DNA of 64,000 nucleotides from Marinicella marina (lineage in GTDB: Bacteria > Pseudomonadota > Gammaproteobacteria > Xanthomonadales > Marinicellaceae): positions 62,001 through 126,000 of the forward strand of contig NZ_JASJNC010000001.1 in NCBI RefSeq assembly GCF_030065545.1, read 5' to 3'. The notes under the pieces are model-generated. The model searched no databases, was not told the origin of the DNA, and saw nothing but the letters and a program-made list of their open reading frames with translations. Positions within the stretch are counted from its first letter, which is position 1. Each line of letters begins with the position of its first letter. Positions 28,730-37,784 of this stretch are shown here, in pieces. A program made the translations under genes and the position numbers.

Positions 28730-30058
28730 ATGAAATATGATTATGACTTACTGGTTATTGGTGCAGGCTCTGGTGGCGTAAGGGCAGCAAGGATAGCTGC
28801 CGGCTATGGTAAGCGCGTGGCCATTTGTGAGGGCGACAAAGTAGGTGGTACTTGTGTCATCAGAGGTTGTGTGCCGAAAAAGCTATTCGTTTATGCCTCT
28901 CAATACAGCAAAATGTTCAAAGCAGCGAAAACCTTTGGATGGGACATTCAAAGCCAATTCAATTGGCCAGAACTGCTGCAAAACAAAGACGCTGAAATCA
29001 ATCGCTTGAATGGCATTTACTTGAACCTATTGGCCAATGCAGGGGTGGAGCTAATCAGGGGTTTCGGTACATTTGTTGATGCCCACAACATAAAAATTGC
29101 GGAGAAGACTTACTCTGCTGAGCGGATTCTGATTGCCACTGGCGGTTCTCCAACGGTCCCTGACATACCAGGAAAAGAACACGTCATCACTTCGAATGAA
29201 GCACTGGATTTACCACAACTGCCAGCAAGCATCACCATCAACGGCGGTGGTTACATCGCGGTTGAATTCGCTTGTATCTTCAATGCGCTGGGAGTAAAGG
29301 TCAATTTGGTTTACCGAGGTCCACAAATTTTACGCACTTTCGATAGTGAAATAGCCGCTTTCGCACAACAAAGCTTCATAGATGCCGGTATCAATGTCTT
29401 CACCGACACATCAATCTCCGCCGTAGAGAAAACCGAAGCAGGCTTGGTATGCAAGAGTAACCAAGCTGACATAACCAGCGATGTGGTGTTCTTTGCCACT
29501 GGCCGGCAAGCCAATACCGAACGACTTAATCTCACAAAAGTTGGTATAGCCACCCAAGCGAATGGACAAGTGGTGGTTGATGAGGAACAAAGAACCAGTC
29601 TGGAACATGTATTTGCAGTCGGTGATGTCAGTAACCAAGACAACCTCACCCCTGTTGCCATTCGCGAAGGCCATTACTTGGTTGACCGGCTGTATGCTGG
29701 TGGCGAGCAATATCCAGACTATGACTTCATTCCAACCACCGTTTTTTGCCAGCCCGAGATAGGCACCTGCGGACTGACAGAGGATGAGGCCAGGGCGCAA
29801 CATGCCAACATCAAAACCTACACCAGTACCTTCCGCGCGATGAAATATGCCATGAGTGACGTGAATGAAAAAACCTTGATGAAAATTGTGGTCAATGAAG
29901 ACACCGATCAAGTTCTGGGCATGCATGTCTGCGGTGCCGATGGTGGTGAAATGATACAAGGTTTTGGTGTGGCTTTGAAACAAGGCCTGACCAAAACCCA
30001 GCTCAACAGCACCATCGGCATTCACCCGACTTCTGCTGAGGAGTTTGTCACGCTCTGA
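28730..30058 (+). CDS. gor: Glutathione-disulfide reductase
   Basis: Cytoplasmic flavoenzyme that regenerates glutathione with NADPH. It shows the FAD motif G-A-G-S-G-G, the redox disulfide C42-V-I-R-G-C47 and the C-terminal catalytic pair H432-P-T-S-A-E-E437. In the second Rossmann domain, R-G-P-Q-I-L-R carries the two arginines that select NADPH over NADH. GCGGAG lies 9 bp upstream of the ATG. Length (442) is slightly below the E. coli enzyme. It converges with the next gene. Confidence 0.95.
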   Translation: MKYDYDLLVIGAGSGGVRAARIAAGYGKRVAICEGDKVGGTCVIRGCVPKKLFVYASQYSKMFKAAKTFGWDIQSQFNWPELLQNKDAEINRLNGIYLNLLANAGVELIRGFGTFVDAHNIKIAEKTYSAERILIATGGSPTVPDIPGKEHVITSNEALDLPQLPASITINGGGYIAVEFACIFNALGVKVNLVYRGPQILRTFDSEIAAFAQQSFIDAGINVFTDTSISAVEKTEAGLVCKSNQADITSDVVFFATGRQANTERLNLTKVGIATQANGQVVVDEEQRTSLEHVFAVGDVSNQDNLTPVAIREGHYLVDRLYAGGEQYPDYDFIPTTVFCQPEIGTCGLTEDEARAQHANIKTYTSTFRAMKYAMSDVNEKTLMKIVVNEDTDQVLGMHVCGADGGEMIQGFGVALKQGLTKTQLNSTIGIHPTSAEEFVTL

Positions 30059-30064
30059 GCCGTT

Positions 30065-30832
30065 TCAGCAAGGAATGACTGGAGTGATGTTTGAAGATGC
30101 ACTGCCTAGCACATTGAATATTTCCGAAGTAATCCGGCATTTATTCAGAGCGATGTCCAACAACAAAGCAAAAATAACCGTTAAATAAACGAGGTATGAC
30201 CAACCCATATAATCATTGAAAATCAGTGTGTACAACCAATTTTGACCAAAAATGTAAAAAGCTGTCGCTATGAAAGTGGCAAAGAACAACATCAATCCCG
30301 GCACAAACAATTGTTTTATTGCCAGCGGTTTGAGGTATGAAAGAATAAACAGAATAAGAAACATGGTGGCATTGCTGAAAGCAAAAACCCTTATATCTGA
30401 CTGCAGTTGGCTAACTGTTTCTATGTATTTCCCGCTGACTATTTCAGCCAGGTTAAATTGTGCCATTTTCAAACCTTTAAGTTTATCAAGGTAATCTTGC
30501 TTGATACCTTTGGCCAACTGCTTGCTCTTTTCACAGTCATAACCACACATTTGCGCCATGATAGTGGCTATTCTTTGGGGTAATTCATCTGCCAGATTTT
30601 GTTGAATTTGGCGTTCTTGCAGACCCAGCCTGTCGGCCAGGGCCTGGGCTTTTTGGCCAAATTTTGTGTTGGCCATTCCGGACAGCTTGGTTCTGACTTC
30701 TTTTTCAACTTGGTAACTAACAAAGTTTTTTGCTGACTTTTCTACCAATTCAGCATCTGTAAAAGTTAAGATAAATATAAAGCCGAACAGCAACAAACCC
30801 AACATGCCGCTTATTCTCAGTGTGATTTTCAT
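30065..30832 (-). CDS. Membrane protein of unknown function (255 aa)
   Basis: One N-terminal membrane helix (residues about 8-26), a helical soluble region (about 30-140) including a C-G-Y-D-C pair near residue 96, then about four membrane helices to residue 230 and a short tail. The soluble part would lie in the periplasm. No named family recognised. It converges with gor, with 6 bp between stops, and has no partner gene on its strand. Confidence 0.65.
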   Translation of the reverse strand: MKITLRISGMLGLLLFGFIFILTFTDAELVEKSAKNFVSYQVEKEVRTKLSGMANTKFGQKAQALADRLGLQERQIQQNLADELPQRIATIMAQMCGYDCEKSKQLAKGIKQDYLDKLKGLKMAQFNLAEIVSGKYIETVSQLQSDIRVFAFSNATMFLILFILSYLKPLAIKQLFVPGLMLFFATFIATAFYIFGQNWLYTLIFNDYMGWSYLVYLTVIFALLLDIALNKCRITSEIFNVLGSASSNITPVIPC

Positions 30833-30934
30833 GGTTCAGTCCTCTGGTTGTTTCTCCAGTAACGAACCAAGACCCTGTTTGTTTTAGTTTGATTATGATT
30901 TTGAGCAGTGGGTCAAGTTTTACAGCAGAGGTTA

Positions 30935-31750
30935 TTAATCCTGCAGCAAGATTGACTTCAACTGGTGCTTATTTTTCCAATCATTATTTGCCACAAAGCG
31001 CGGCATGGCCCAAACATCGCTGTCTTTATCAACGTGATCCGCAGCTGTGGTAAAAGCGGCTTTCAAGCCGATTTCATGACCATACTCAGGCAGGTACTCA
31101 AAGCGCAAATAATCACTGAAATTACCGTATGGGTAGGCGAAATAGTTGGATTGGTAGGACCCTTTGATGTGCTGATTGAGGTATGTTTGTGCTTGCCTGA
31201 TTTGAATGTCACAGCTGTTTTTGTCGTTGATACAACGAAAAGAGTCATCATCAACATTGTTATTTTCCAACACACCGTGATTGTGATCCCAGCTGTGATT
31301 GGCTATTGCCATTAAGCCAGAATCTTGGGCCAATTGCCACCAATCGTCTTGCCACCAACCTTTACCCACCAAGCACTTTTCATCCAGAACCACACGAGCC
31401 GCTGGCGAGACAATCACAAAATTGGTCATGTGTACCGCCGCACCGGTATTTTTTTGGTGGTGTTTCAGGGTGTTGAAAAAGCTGATTTGTACACCAAAAT
31501 CTGGGTGAACAATGTCGTGAAAGTCAAAATCAGTGCCATCATCACAGGTCAACACCACGCTATGCTCTACCGCAGCATCAGGCAGCTGCCCTGCATGCCA
31601 AGCAAGCAACTGATCCAATGTGATGATTTTTATGCCAAGTTCATGGATGGTCGCTAAATCATTGGCCAAGGCAATGTGGTCATTGTTGTTGTATGCCATG
31701 CCGTTGATGTTATTGGCATGGTAGGTAAGTATAGGAACGCGAATCATCAA
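30935..31750 (-). CDS. Polysaccharide deacetylase family protein
   Basis: NodB-type deacetylase fold of 271 residues. Motif 1 is T-C-D-D-G-T-D (catalytic and metal-binding Asp) and motif 2 is N-H-S-W-D-H-N-H (the H-S-x-x-H metal site). The opening V-P-I-L-T-Y-H-A matches the family. No signal peptide is visible, unlike many cell-wall deacetylases. It follows the SufT gene by 11 bp and may be co-transcribed with it. Substrate unknown. Confidence 0.85.
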   Translation of the reverse strand: MMIRVPILTYHANNINGMAYNNNDHIALANDLATIHELGIKIITLDQLLAWHAGQLPDAAVEHSVVLTCDDGTDFDFHDIVHPDFGVQISFFNTLKHHQKNTGAAVHMTNFVIVSPAARVVLDEKCLVGKGWWQDDWWQLAQDSGLMAIANHSWDHNHGVLENNNVDDDSFRCINDKNSCDIQIRQAQTYLNQHIKGSYQSNYFAYPYGNFSDYLRFEYLPEYGHEIGLKAAFTTAADHVDKDSDVWAMPRFVANNDWKNKHQLKSILLQD

Positions 31751-31761
31751 TTAACTGCGCT

Positions 31762-32310
31762 TCAGAGCATGCCGGTTTCTAATTTAGCCTCCTCAGACAT
31801 CATGGATTGATCCCAAGGTGGATCGAACACGATTTGGCAGTTTACTTGGTTGATTTCTGGAATGAGTTTGATTTTGGTCGCTGCATCTGAAACCAACACA
31901 TCACCCATGCCACAACCAGGCGCGGTTAAAGTCATATCAATATCAACGTTATAGCCTTTTTCAGTCGGTTTGACTTCACACTCATAGACCAAGCCAAGCT
32001 CAACGATGCTGACCGGTATTTCGGGGTCATATACCGTACTTAACTGGTGCCAAACGGCTTGTTCAACGTCTTCTTGAGTGGCGTTTTCAGGCAATTCAGG
32101 GGCCGCTATCGGCTCACGTCCCAAGGCGTCGGCATTATGACCTAATATCATGAACATGCTGCCATCAACAAAAATGGTGAAACTACCGCCCAAAGCTTGG
32201 GTGATGTAGCCCACCACACCAGCAGGTAATTCTATGGTCTCGCCAGTGGGTACTGTGATGGCTTCCACATCACGTTCTAATTTAAATGGTTCGCTGGTTA
32301 AACTGTACAT
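31762..32310 (-). CDS. sufT: Fe-S cluster maturation protein SufT
   Basis: MIP18/DUF59-family protein of 182 residues used for maturation of iron-sulfur proteins. The N-terminal part carries R-D-V-E-A-I-T-V-P-T-G and the DUF59 domain Y-D-P-E-I-P-V-S-I-V-E-L-G-L-V-Y with T-A-P-G-C-G-M-G, whose Cys is conserved in the family. The frame is open to 32463, but the first 51 codons do not resemble SufT, so the ATG at 32310 was chosen. No other suf or isc gene is nearby. Confidence 0.9.
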   Translation of the reverse strand: MYSLTSEPFKLERDVEAITVPTGETIELPAGVVGYITQALGGSFTIFVDGSMFMILGHNADALGREPIAAPELPENATQEDVEQAVWHQLSTVYDPEIPVSIVELGLVYECEVKPTEKGYNVDIDMTLTAPGCGMGDVLVSDAATKIKLIPEINQVNCQIVFDPPWDQSMMSEEAKLETGML

Positions 32311-32557
32311 ATGAGTTGCAACGTTTTCGGCCTGAACGGCGTCTGTTAAATAGAAAGCGCGAATTTTACCATGCTTGTGATGAAATGTTTGCATCGAACC
32401 AGCAATTGTTGGCTGATGCTGACTTTTGACACATTCAAAGGCCGGGCTTTCTTGTATAATCATCGCAGCTTCAAAACATCTTGAAATACTAGGGTTTGGT
32501 ATTAAATCAAAGTCGCCTTTTTATTTTATTTTAACAACAGCACATACAGGTCATTAA

Positions 32558-33541
32558 ATGGAACAACAAATCACAGCTTTGACAGCAGCTTTTCAAAACA
32601 CACGAGAAGCCATCGGCAACCAAATTCTGGGACAACAAAAACTGGTTGATCGCTTGTTGATGTCATTGCTTTCTCATGGTCATTTACTGGTAGAAGGCGC
32701 ACCTGGACTGGCCAAGACCACCGCCATTAAAGTATTGTCTGAATGCATTGAGGGTAATTTTCACCGCATTCAATTCACGCCAGACTTGTTGCCTGCCGAT
32801 CTGACCGGTACTGATGTTTACCATGCCGAATCGGCTACCTTTGAGTTTCAGAAAGGGCCTTTGTTTCATAATTTGGTGTTGGCCGATGAGGTCAACCGAG
32901 CACCTGCTAAAGTTCAATCGGCCTTACTGGAGGCCATGGGTGAACAGCAAATTACCGTCGGCAAAACAACCTATGATTTGCCTAAGCTATTTCTGGTGAT
33001 GGCAACACAAAACCCAATTGAGCAAGAAGGCACCTACCCCCTGCCTGAGGCACAACTGGATCGTTTTTTGATGCACGTGACCATTGGTTATCCTGAAGCT
33101 GATACTGAATTAGATATTTTGAAATTAGCCCAAAGTAAAGATTTGGCAGAATTCAGTCACAGCAACAAAACCGAACAGTTGTTGACCCAAGAACAAATTT
33201 TTGCGGCGCAACAACACATCCTCAAACTTTATGTGGCTGAGAATTTGGAAAAGTACATGGTCGAATTGATTTTGGCTACCAGAAACCCCAGCAAATATGA
33301 TGAATCATTGGCCAGCCAAATAGAATTCGGCGGTTCACCTCGTGCCACCATTGCGCTGGACCGTTGTGCCAGGGCACATGCTTTTCTTGAAGGCAGAGAC
33401 CACCTATTACCAGAGGATATACATGCAGTTATACATGATGTTTTGAGGCACCGCATTATTTTGTCTTTTGAGGCTGAAGCTGAAGGGTTAACCGTTGACC
33501 GAGTGATTGACCAACTGCTAACCAGCGTGCCATTGCCCTGA
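32558..33541 (+). CDS. MoxR-family AAA+ ATPase
   Basis: A 327-residue MoxR ATPase, a chaperone-like AAA+ protein that works with VWA-domain proteins. Walker A G-A-P-G-L-A-K-T, Walker B V-L-A-D-E-V-N-R-A, sensor 1 A-T-Q-N-P-I-E-Q-E-G-T-Y-P-L-P-E-A-Q. It is the first of six closely packed genes (MoxR, DUF58, DUF4381, BatA, BatB/C, BatD), the conserved Bat operon layout linked to envelope stress tolerance. Confidence 0.95.
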   Translation: MEQQITALTAAFQNTREAIGNQILGQQKLVDRLLMSLLSHGHLLVEGAPGLAKTTAIKVLSECIEGNFHRIQFTPDLLPADLTGTDVYHAESATFEFQKGPLFHNLVLADEVNRAPAKVQSALLEAMGEQQITVGKTTYDLPKLFLVMATQNPIEQEGTYPLPEAQLDRFLMHVTIGYPEADTELDILKLAQSKDLAEFSHSNKTEQLLTQEQIFAAQQHILKLYVAENLEKYMVELILATRNPSKYDESLASQIEFGGSPRATIALDRCARAHAFLEGRDHLLPEDIHAVIHDVLRHRIILSFEAEAEGLTVDRVIDQLLTSVPLP

Positions 33542-33552
33542 TAACAACTGAC

Positions 33553-34509
33553 ATGAGCCAACCCAGTCCGCACAATGCAAAAACCACGGTAACCGCAAAG
33601 AGCTTGGTTGAAACGCGGCCGCATGCCCGCCAATTTAATTTGACCAGCATAAAAAAAGCATCCTCTGCCATTTCGGGCTTACATGATTCACGTTTTCGTG
33701 GACGCGGTATGGATTACCAAGAATCCAGAATTTATCAAAACGGCGACGACATCAGAAACATGGATTGGCGCGTTACAGCAAGAACTGGCATAGCACACAC
33801 CAAACTGTTTCAAGAAGAGAGAGAACGGCCCACTTACTTAGTGGTTGATGCCAATGACAGCATGCGTTTTGGTACTAAAAAACAATTCAAATCCGTATTG
33901 GCCAGTAAGGTTGCGGCTTTGTTAGGTTGGTCGTCGGTACAACAAGGTGATCGCATCGGCATCATGAGCTTTGGCAGTAATGGCTTACACATCGGCAAAG
34001 CCACCGCTGGTAAACGTGGCATGATGGGTGTCATATCTCATCTGATCAAAGCGTTTGACAGCGTTGGGAAAAACCAAGAACACCACCCACTGGACCAAGC
34101 GCTGAAACAACTGCGAACCATCATCAGACCCGGTTCTTTGGTGATCATAGTCAGTGATTTTCAAACTTTAGGTGATGAGTCAAAACGGCATTTATTGCAA
34201 TTAAGAAAGCACAATGATGTGCTGGCGGTCAAAGTCAGTGACCCGTTTGAAAACCAATTACCATTGCCAGCCTTGTACGGGGTTCAAACCTCACAGCGTG
34301 CCAAAGTACTGAACACCCAGTTGGACCGCACCCAAAAAGCTATGCGTGAGCGCCAATCACGTCACATCCAAGCATTGAAAGATAACATCATCAAAGCGGG
34401 GGTACCTTTGATACCGATACAAACCAGTGACAATTGGGTCAGCACCTTAAAAAATGGTTTAACCAATCCTGCCCTGGCATTCAGCCACTGGCTGGGGGCT
34501 AATGGCTGA
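33553..34509 (+). CDS. DUF58-domain protein of the Bat operon
   Basis: A 318-residue protein with the DUF58 signature Y-Q-E-S-R-I-Y-Q-N-G-D-D-I-R-N-M-D-W-R followed by a VWA-like fold (Y-L-V-V-D-A-N-D-S-M, V-I-I-V-S-D-F). It starts 11 bp after the MoxR gene and its stop overlaps the DUF4381 start by one base. Role in the operon is presumed adaptor between MoxR and the membrane VWA proteins. Confidence 0.9.
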   Translation: MSQPSPHNAKTTVTAKSLVETRPHARQFNLTSIKKASSAISGLHDSRFRGRGMDYQESRIYQNGDDIRNMDWRVTARTGIAHTKLFQEERERPTYLVVDANDSMRFGTKKQFKSVLASKVAALLGWSSVQQGDRIGIMSFGSNGLHIGKATAGKRGMMGVISHLIKAFDSVGKNQEHHPLDQALKQLRTIIRPGSLVIIVSDFQTLGDESKRHLLQLRKHNDVLAVKVSDPFENQLPLPALYGVQTSQRAKVLNTQLDRTQKAMRERQSRHIQALKDNIIKAGVPLIPIQTSDNWVSTLKNGLTNPALAFSHWLGANG

Positions 34510-35021
34510 TGCAAGCACCAGGACCAGAACTCAGCACACTGCCACTGCGCGACATCAAGCTGCCCACAGAACCGGGGTTTTGGCCATTGGCACCTGGCTG
34601 GTGGGCTGTAATTGTATTGGTGCTGGTGCTCTTATCACTGTTAACCATCATTTGGTACAGGTATCGACAAAAGAAAAAGCGCTGGTTGGCCATTGAGGCA
34701 CAACTCTCAGCACTTGAGTTCAAACACCATGAAACTCAAGATGCACAACAGTTACTGACAGATATTTCGGCTTTCCTCAGGCGCTTCGTAAAGTACCAGT
34801 TAAGACAAAACACTGCTGTCACGTTATCCGGCCAAGCCTGGATTGATTACTTGAACGACTTGGCACAATCTGAATTATTCAGCCCGTTTGCTGACACTTT
34901 AAAGGCCGGTGCTTATCGCAATGATTGTGAATACGACAGCGAACAACTGTTACAGGTCACACGCCAGTTCATCAAACAACAAACCATGAAGCCCAAAATC
35001 AAGGAGCCAGAAGATGTATAA
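34509..35021 (+). CDS. DUF4381-domain membrane protein of the Bat operon
   Basis: A 170-residue protein with a short N-terminal arm (L-P-L-R-D-I-K-L-P, typical of DUF4381), one membrane helix at about residues 31-50 and a charged cytoplasmic helical domain. It overlaps both neighbours (1 bp with DUF58, 8 bp with BatA), so it is translated as part of the operon. Function unknown. Confidence 0.88.
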   Translation: MQAPGPELSTLPLRDIKLPTEPGFWPLAPGWWAVIVLVLVLLSLLTIIWYRYRQKKKRWLAIEAQLSALEFKHHETQDAQQLLTDISAFLRRFVKYQLRQNTAVTLSGQAWIDYLNDLAQSELFSPFADTLKAGAYRNDCEYDSEQLLQVTRQFIKQQTMKPKIKEPEDV

Positions 35022-35982
35022 CTTTGATTGGCCTTGGGTGTTCTTTTTACTGCCACTGCCTTGGTTGGTGCGGATGCTACCCAAAGTAAGCCAGGCCAGC
35101 ATCACCACCATTGATGCACCTTTTTTAAATGATCTTTTTGGCAGCAAAAGCGGTGAATTTCAGCCACGCGCTTCCGTTTTTAATGTTTTGCCATGGCTGT
35201 TGTTACTGTTGGCTGTGAGCAAACCACAATGGATTGGCGAGGCGGTACCATTACCGGTAGAAGGCAGGGATTTGATGTTGGCCATCGATATTTCAGGCTC
35301 AATGGAACAAAAAGACATGCAAATCAACGGTCAAGCTGTCGACCGGTTAACAGCGGTGAAAAAAGTGGCCGGTGAATTCATTGAACGGCGAGTCGGTGAT
35401 CGTTTGGGGCTGATACTATTCGGCGAAAATGCTTACCTACAAGTACCTTTGACTTTTGACCGTGAAACCGTCAAAACATTGTTGTTTGAGGCTGCCATAG
35501 GGCTGGCTGGGAAGTCCACAGCGATTGGTGATTCCATCGGTTTAGCGGTTAAAAAAGCCCGTGAAGCCGAACAGGGCAACCGCGTATTGATTGTGCTCAC
35601 CGACGGCCAAAACACCGCAGGCGCCATTGAACCCCTGAAAGCCGCAGAACTGGCACGTGCTGAAGCACTGAAAATTTATACCATTGGTGTGGGTGCCGAT
35701 GAATTGGTGGTCAACAGTTTTTTTGGTGGCCAAAGACGCATCAATCCATCCTCAGATCTAGATGAAGCCAGCTTGAAACGCATAGCGGCCATCACAGAGG
35801 GCGAATATTTTCGCGCCCGCGACACCAATGAATTAGAACAAATTTACGCCATCCTTGATGAGTTGGAGCCATTGGCAGAAGAGGAACAGTTCTATCGACC
35901 AACCAAAGAATTGTACATGTGGCCTTTATTCGCGGCGCTGTTGAGTTTGTTTTTAACCTTGTGGTTGAGGCGATTGTCATGA
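35014..35982 (+). CDS. batA: BatA-like VWA membrane protein
   Basis: A 322-residue protein with an N-terminal membrane hairpin and a C-terminal membrane helix framing a von Willebrand A domain. The metal site is intact: D-I-S-G-S-M, with T at the second position later in the fold and L-T-D-G-Q-N. Presented to the periplasm or cytoplasmic face of the inner membrane as in other Bat proteins. The stop overlaps the next start as ATGA. Confidence 0.92.
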   Translation: MYNFDWPWVFFLLPLPWLVRMLPKVSQASITTIDAPFLNDLFGSKSGEFQPRASVFNVLPWLLLLLAVSKPQWIGEAVPLPVEGRDLMLAIDISGSMEQKDMQINGQAVDRLTAVKKVAGEFIERRVGDRLGLILFGENAYLQVPLTFDRETVKTLLFEAAIGLAGKSTAIGDSIGLAVKKAREAEQGNRVLIVLTDGQNTAGAIEPLKAAELARAEALKIYTIGVGADELVVNSFFGGQRRINPSSDLDEASLKRIAAITEGEYFRARDTNELEQIYAILDELEPLAEEEQFYRPTKELYMWPLFAALLSLFLTLWLRRLS

Positions 35983-37781
35983 TGAGCGAATTCATCTGGA
36001 GCCAATTTCACTTTCTCAGACCACAACTGCTTTGGTTGTTGATTCCTGCCGCCTTGGCACTGTATTTTTGGTTGAATGCCCGCAGCCAAAAAGACGGATG
36101 GCAACAAAGCTGTGACCCTGAACTGTTACAGGCCATGCAGATCAATTCTGCAGCCAAAGGTACGCGTTGGCGCTGGCTTTATTGGCCAATCACACTGATC
36201 TTAATTTTGGCTTTGGCTGGACCTGCTGCGAGACAAATTACTGTACCCATGGTGAAAAATCAATCGGCTTTGGTGGTGGCCTTGGATGTTTCGAAAAGCA
36301 TGTTATCTGATGACTTGAAACCTTCTCGCTTACAACGGGCCAAGTTCAAAATACAGGATTTATTAGAAAAACGTCAGGACGGACAAACCGCCTTGGTGGT
36401 TTATTCAGGTGACGCTTTTGTGGTGACACCTTTAACTGACGACACCGCCACCATTGTTTCGCTGTTGGGGGTGCTTGAGCCCAGCATCATGCCAGCGTCA
36501 GGTACTAACACCATTGCTGCTTTGGATAAAGCCGATGAACTGCTGCAACAGGCAGGTGTCAGCCAAGGCCAAATTTTACTGGTTACCGATGGCATTGATA
36601 TGTTCAAAACTCAAGATCGACTACAAGCCATCAGTGACTCAGGAACCACCATCCATGTGCTGGCGGTTGGCACTGCAGAGGGCGCGCCGATTCCAACCAA
36701 CCAAGGTTTCCTTAAAGACCTGCGCGGACAAATTGTTATTCCTCAAGTAGACTACAACAGCTTGCAGCAAGCGGCGCGCATTGGACAAGGACGCTTCAGT
36801 GTTCTGGATAACACCATCAATGAAGACAACCTGTATGAAACCAATCCCAACCGCGATGACAATCAAAGCAAAGACAATGAGTCTGGCAGTGAGAACTTCA
36901 TAGATGATGGTCCTTTATTGGCACTGTTGTTGATACCGATGCTGGCGCTGTTATATCGGCGCGGCATGTTGATGGTTGTTTGCGTGGGCTTCATGCTCAA
37001 CAGCCAGCATAGCTACGCTTTGAGCTGGGATGATTTGTGGCTGAATAAAGACCAACAAGCTTATCGCCAATTAGAGACAGCACCTGAAAAAGCTTTTCAA
37101 CAAGCCCAGAGCACGGCGCTAAAGGCAGCGGCTGCGTACAAAAAACAAGACTTTAAAACCGCCACATCGCTGTATCCTAAAACAGGAGACTCCTTGGCAG
37201 ATTACTACAACCGGGGCAATGCGCTGGCCCAAGCTGGTGATTTGGCCGCTGCCTTGGACAGTTACAACCAGGCCCTCACTTTTGATCCTGAAGATGAGGA
37301 CACACTGTACAACAAAAACATTGTTGAACAAGCTTTGCAGCAACAACAGGAACAAGAACAACAACAGCAAGAACAACAAGAGCAACAAAACCAAGAGTCT
37401 CAAGACAGCCAGGATAACCAACAACAAGAACAACAAAACCAAGAAAGCAGCGAACAAGAACAACAAGAACAGCAACAACAGGCGCAAAAAGACCAACAGG
37501 CAGAAGCCGATCAAGAACAAGAGCAACAAGCTGAAGAACAAGAACAACAGACCGAACAACAAGAGCAGGAACAACAAGAACAACAAGAACAACAAGAAAG
37601 CATCGAATTGACGCCAGAAGAGAAAGCACTTGATGCAGAAGAAAAACAAGCCATGGAGCAGTGGCTCAGAAGAATCAAAGATGACCCAGGCGGATTAATG
37701 CGTCGAAAATTTTTGTATCAATACCACCGCAGAAACCAAGATGGTGAAAGCTATGACAATCAAACCACAGAGGATTGGTAA
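35979..37781 (+). CDS. BatB/BatC-like fusion: VWA domain plus TPR and Gln/Glu-rich tail
   Basis: A 600-residue protein that joins a VWA domain (D-V-S-K-S-M-L-S-D-D and V-T-D-G-I-D metal-site motifs, residues about 85-290), a membrane helix pair near 310-345, and a TPR (A-D-Y-Y-N-R-G-N-A-L-A-Q-A-G-D, about residue 405). Then comes a low-complexity Gln/Glu segment of about 95 residues (about 450-545) and a short charged tail. In other bacteria BatB and BatC are separate genes. The ATG at 35979 overlaps the batA stop; the longer frame starts inside batA and was rejected. Confidence 0.9.
   Translation: MMSEFIWSQFHFLRPQLLWLLIPAALALYFWLNARSQKDGWQQSCDPELLQAMQINSAAKGTRWRWLYWPITLILILALAGPAARQITVPMVKNQSALVVALDVSKSMLSDDLKPSRLQRAKFKIQDLLEKRQDGQTALVVYSGDAFVVTPLTDDTATIVSLLGVLEPSIMPASGTNTIAALDKADELLQQAGVSQGQILLVTDGIDMFKTQDRLQAISDSGTTIHVLAVGTAEGAPIPTNQGFLKDLRGQIVIPQVDYNSLQQAARIGQGRFSVLDNTINEDNLYETNPNRDDNQSKDNESGSENFIDDGPLLALLLIPMLALLYRRGMLMVVCVGFMLNSQHSYALSWDDLWLNKDQQAYRQLETAPEKAFQQAQSTALKAAAAYKKQDFKTATSLYPKTGDSLADYYNRGNALAQAGDLAAALDSYNQALTFDPEDEDTLYNKNIVEQALQQQQEQEQQQQEQQEQQNQESQDSQDNQQQEQQNQESSEQEQQEQQQQAQKDQQAEADQEQEQQAEEQEQQTEQQEQEQQEQQEQQESIELTPEEKALDAEEKQAMEQWLRRIKDDPGGLMRRKFLYQYHRRNQDGESYDNQTTEDW
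37340..37605 (+). repeat. CAA/GAA-rich low-complexity tract in the BatB/C gene
   Basis: Nearly every codon is CAA, CAG, GAA or GAG, encoding a mixed Gln/Glu stretch. The opposite strand therefore shows long Leu-rich frames that are artefacts. Likely variable in length between strains. Confidence 0.85.
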
Positions 37782-37784
37782 GCC

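Noticed and set aside
32311-32463. 51-codon N-terminal extension of SufT
   Set aside because: Frame is open but the residues do not resemble the family; the internal ATG gives the usual start.
37119-37649. Minus-strand Leu-rich frame opposite the BatB/C gene
   Set aside because: Mirror of CAA/GAA codons; Leu/Phe homopolymer-like composition and no initiation signals.
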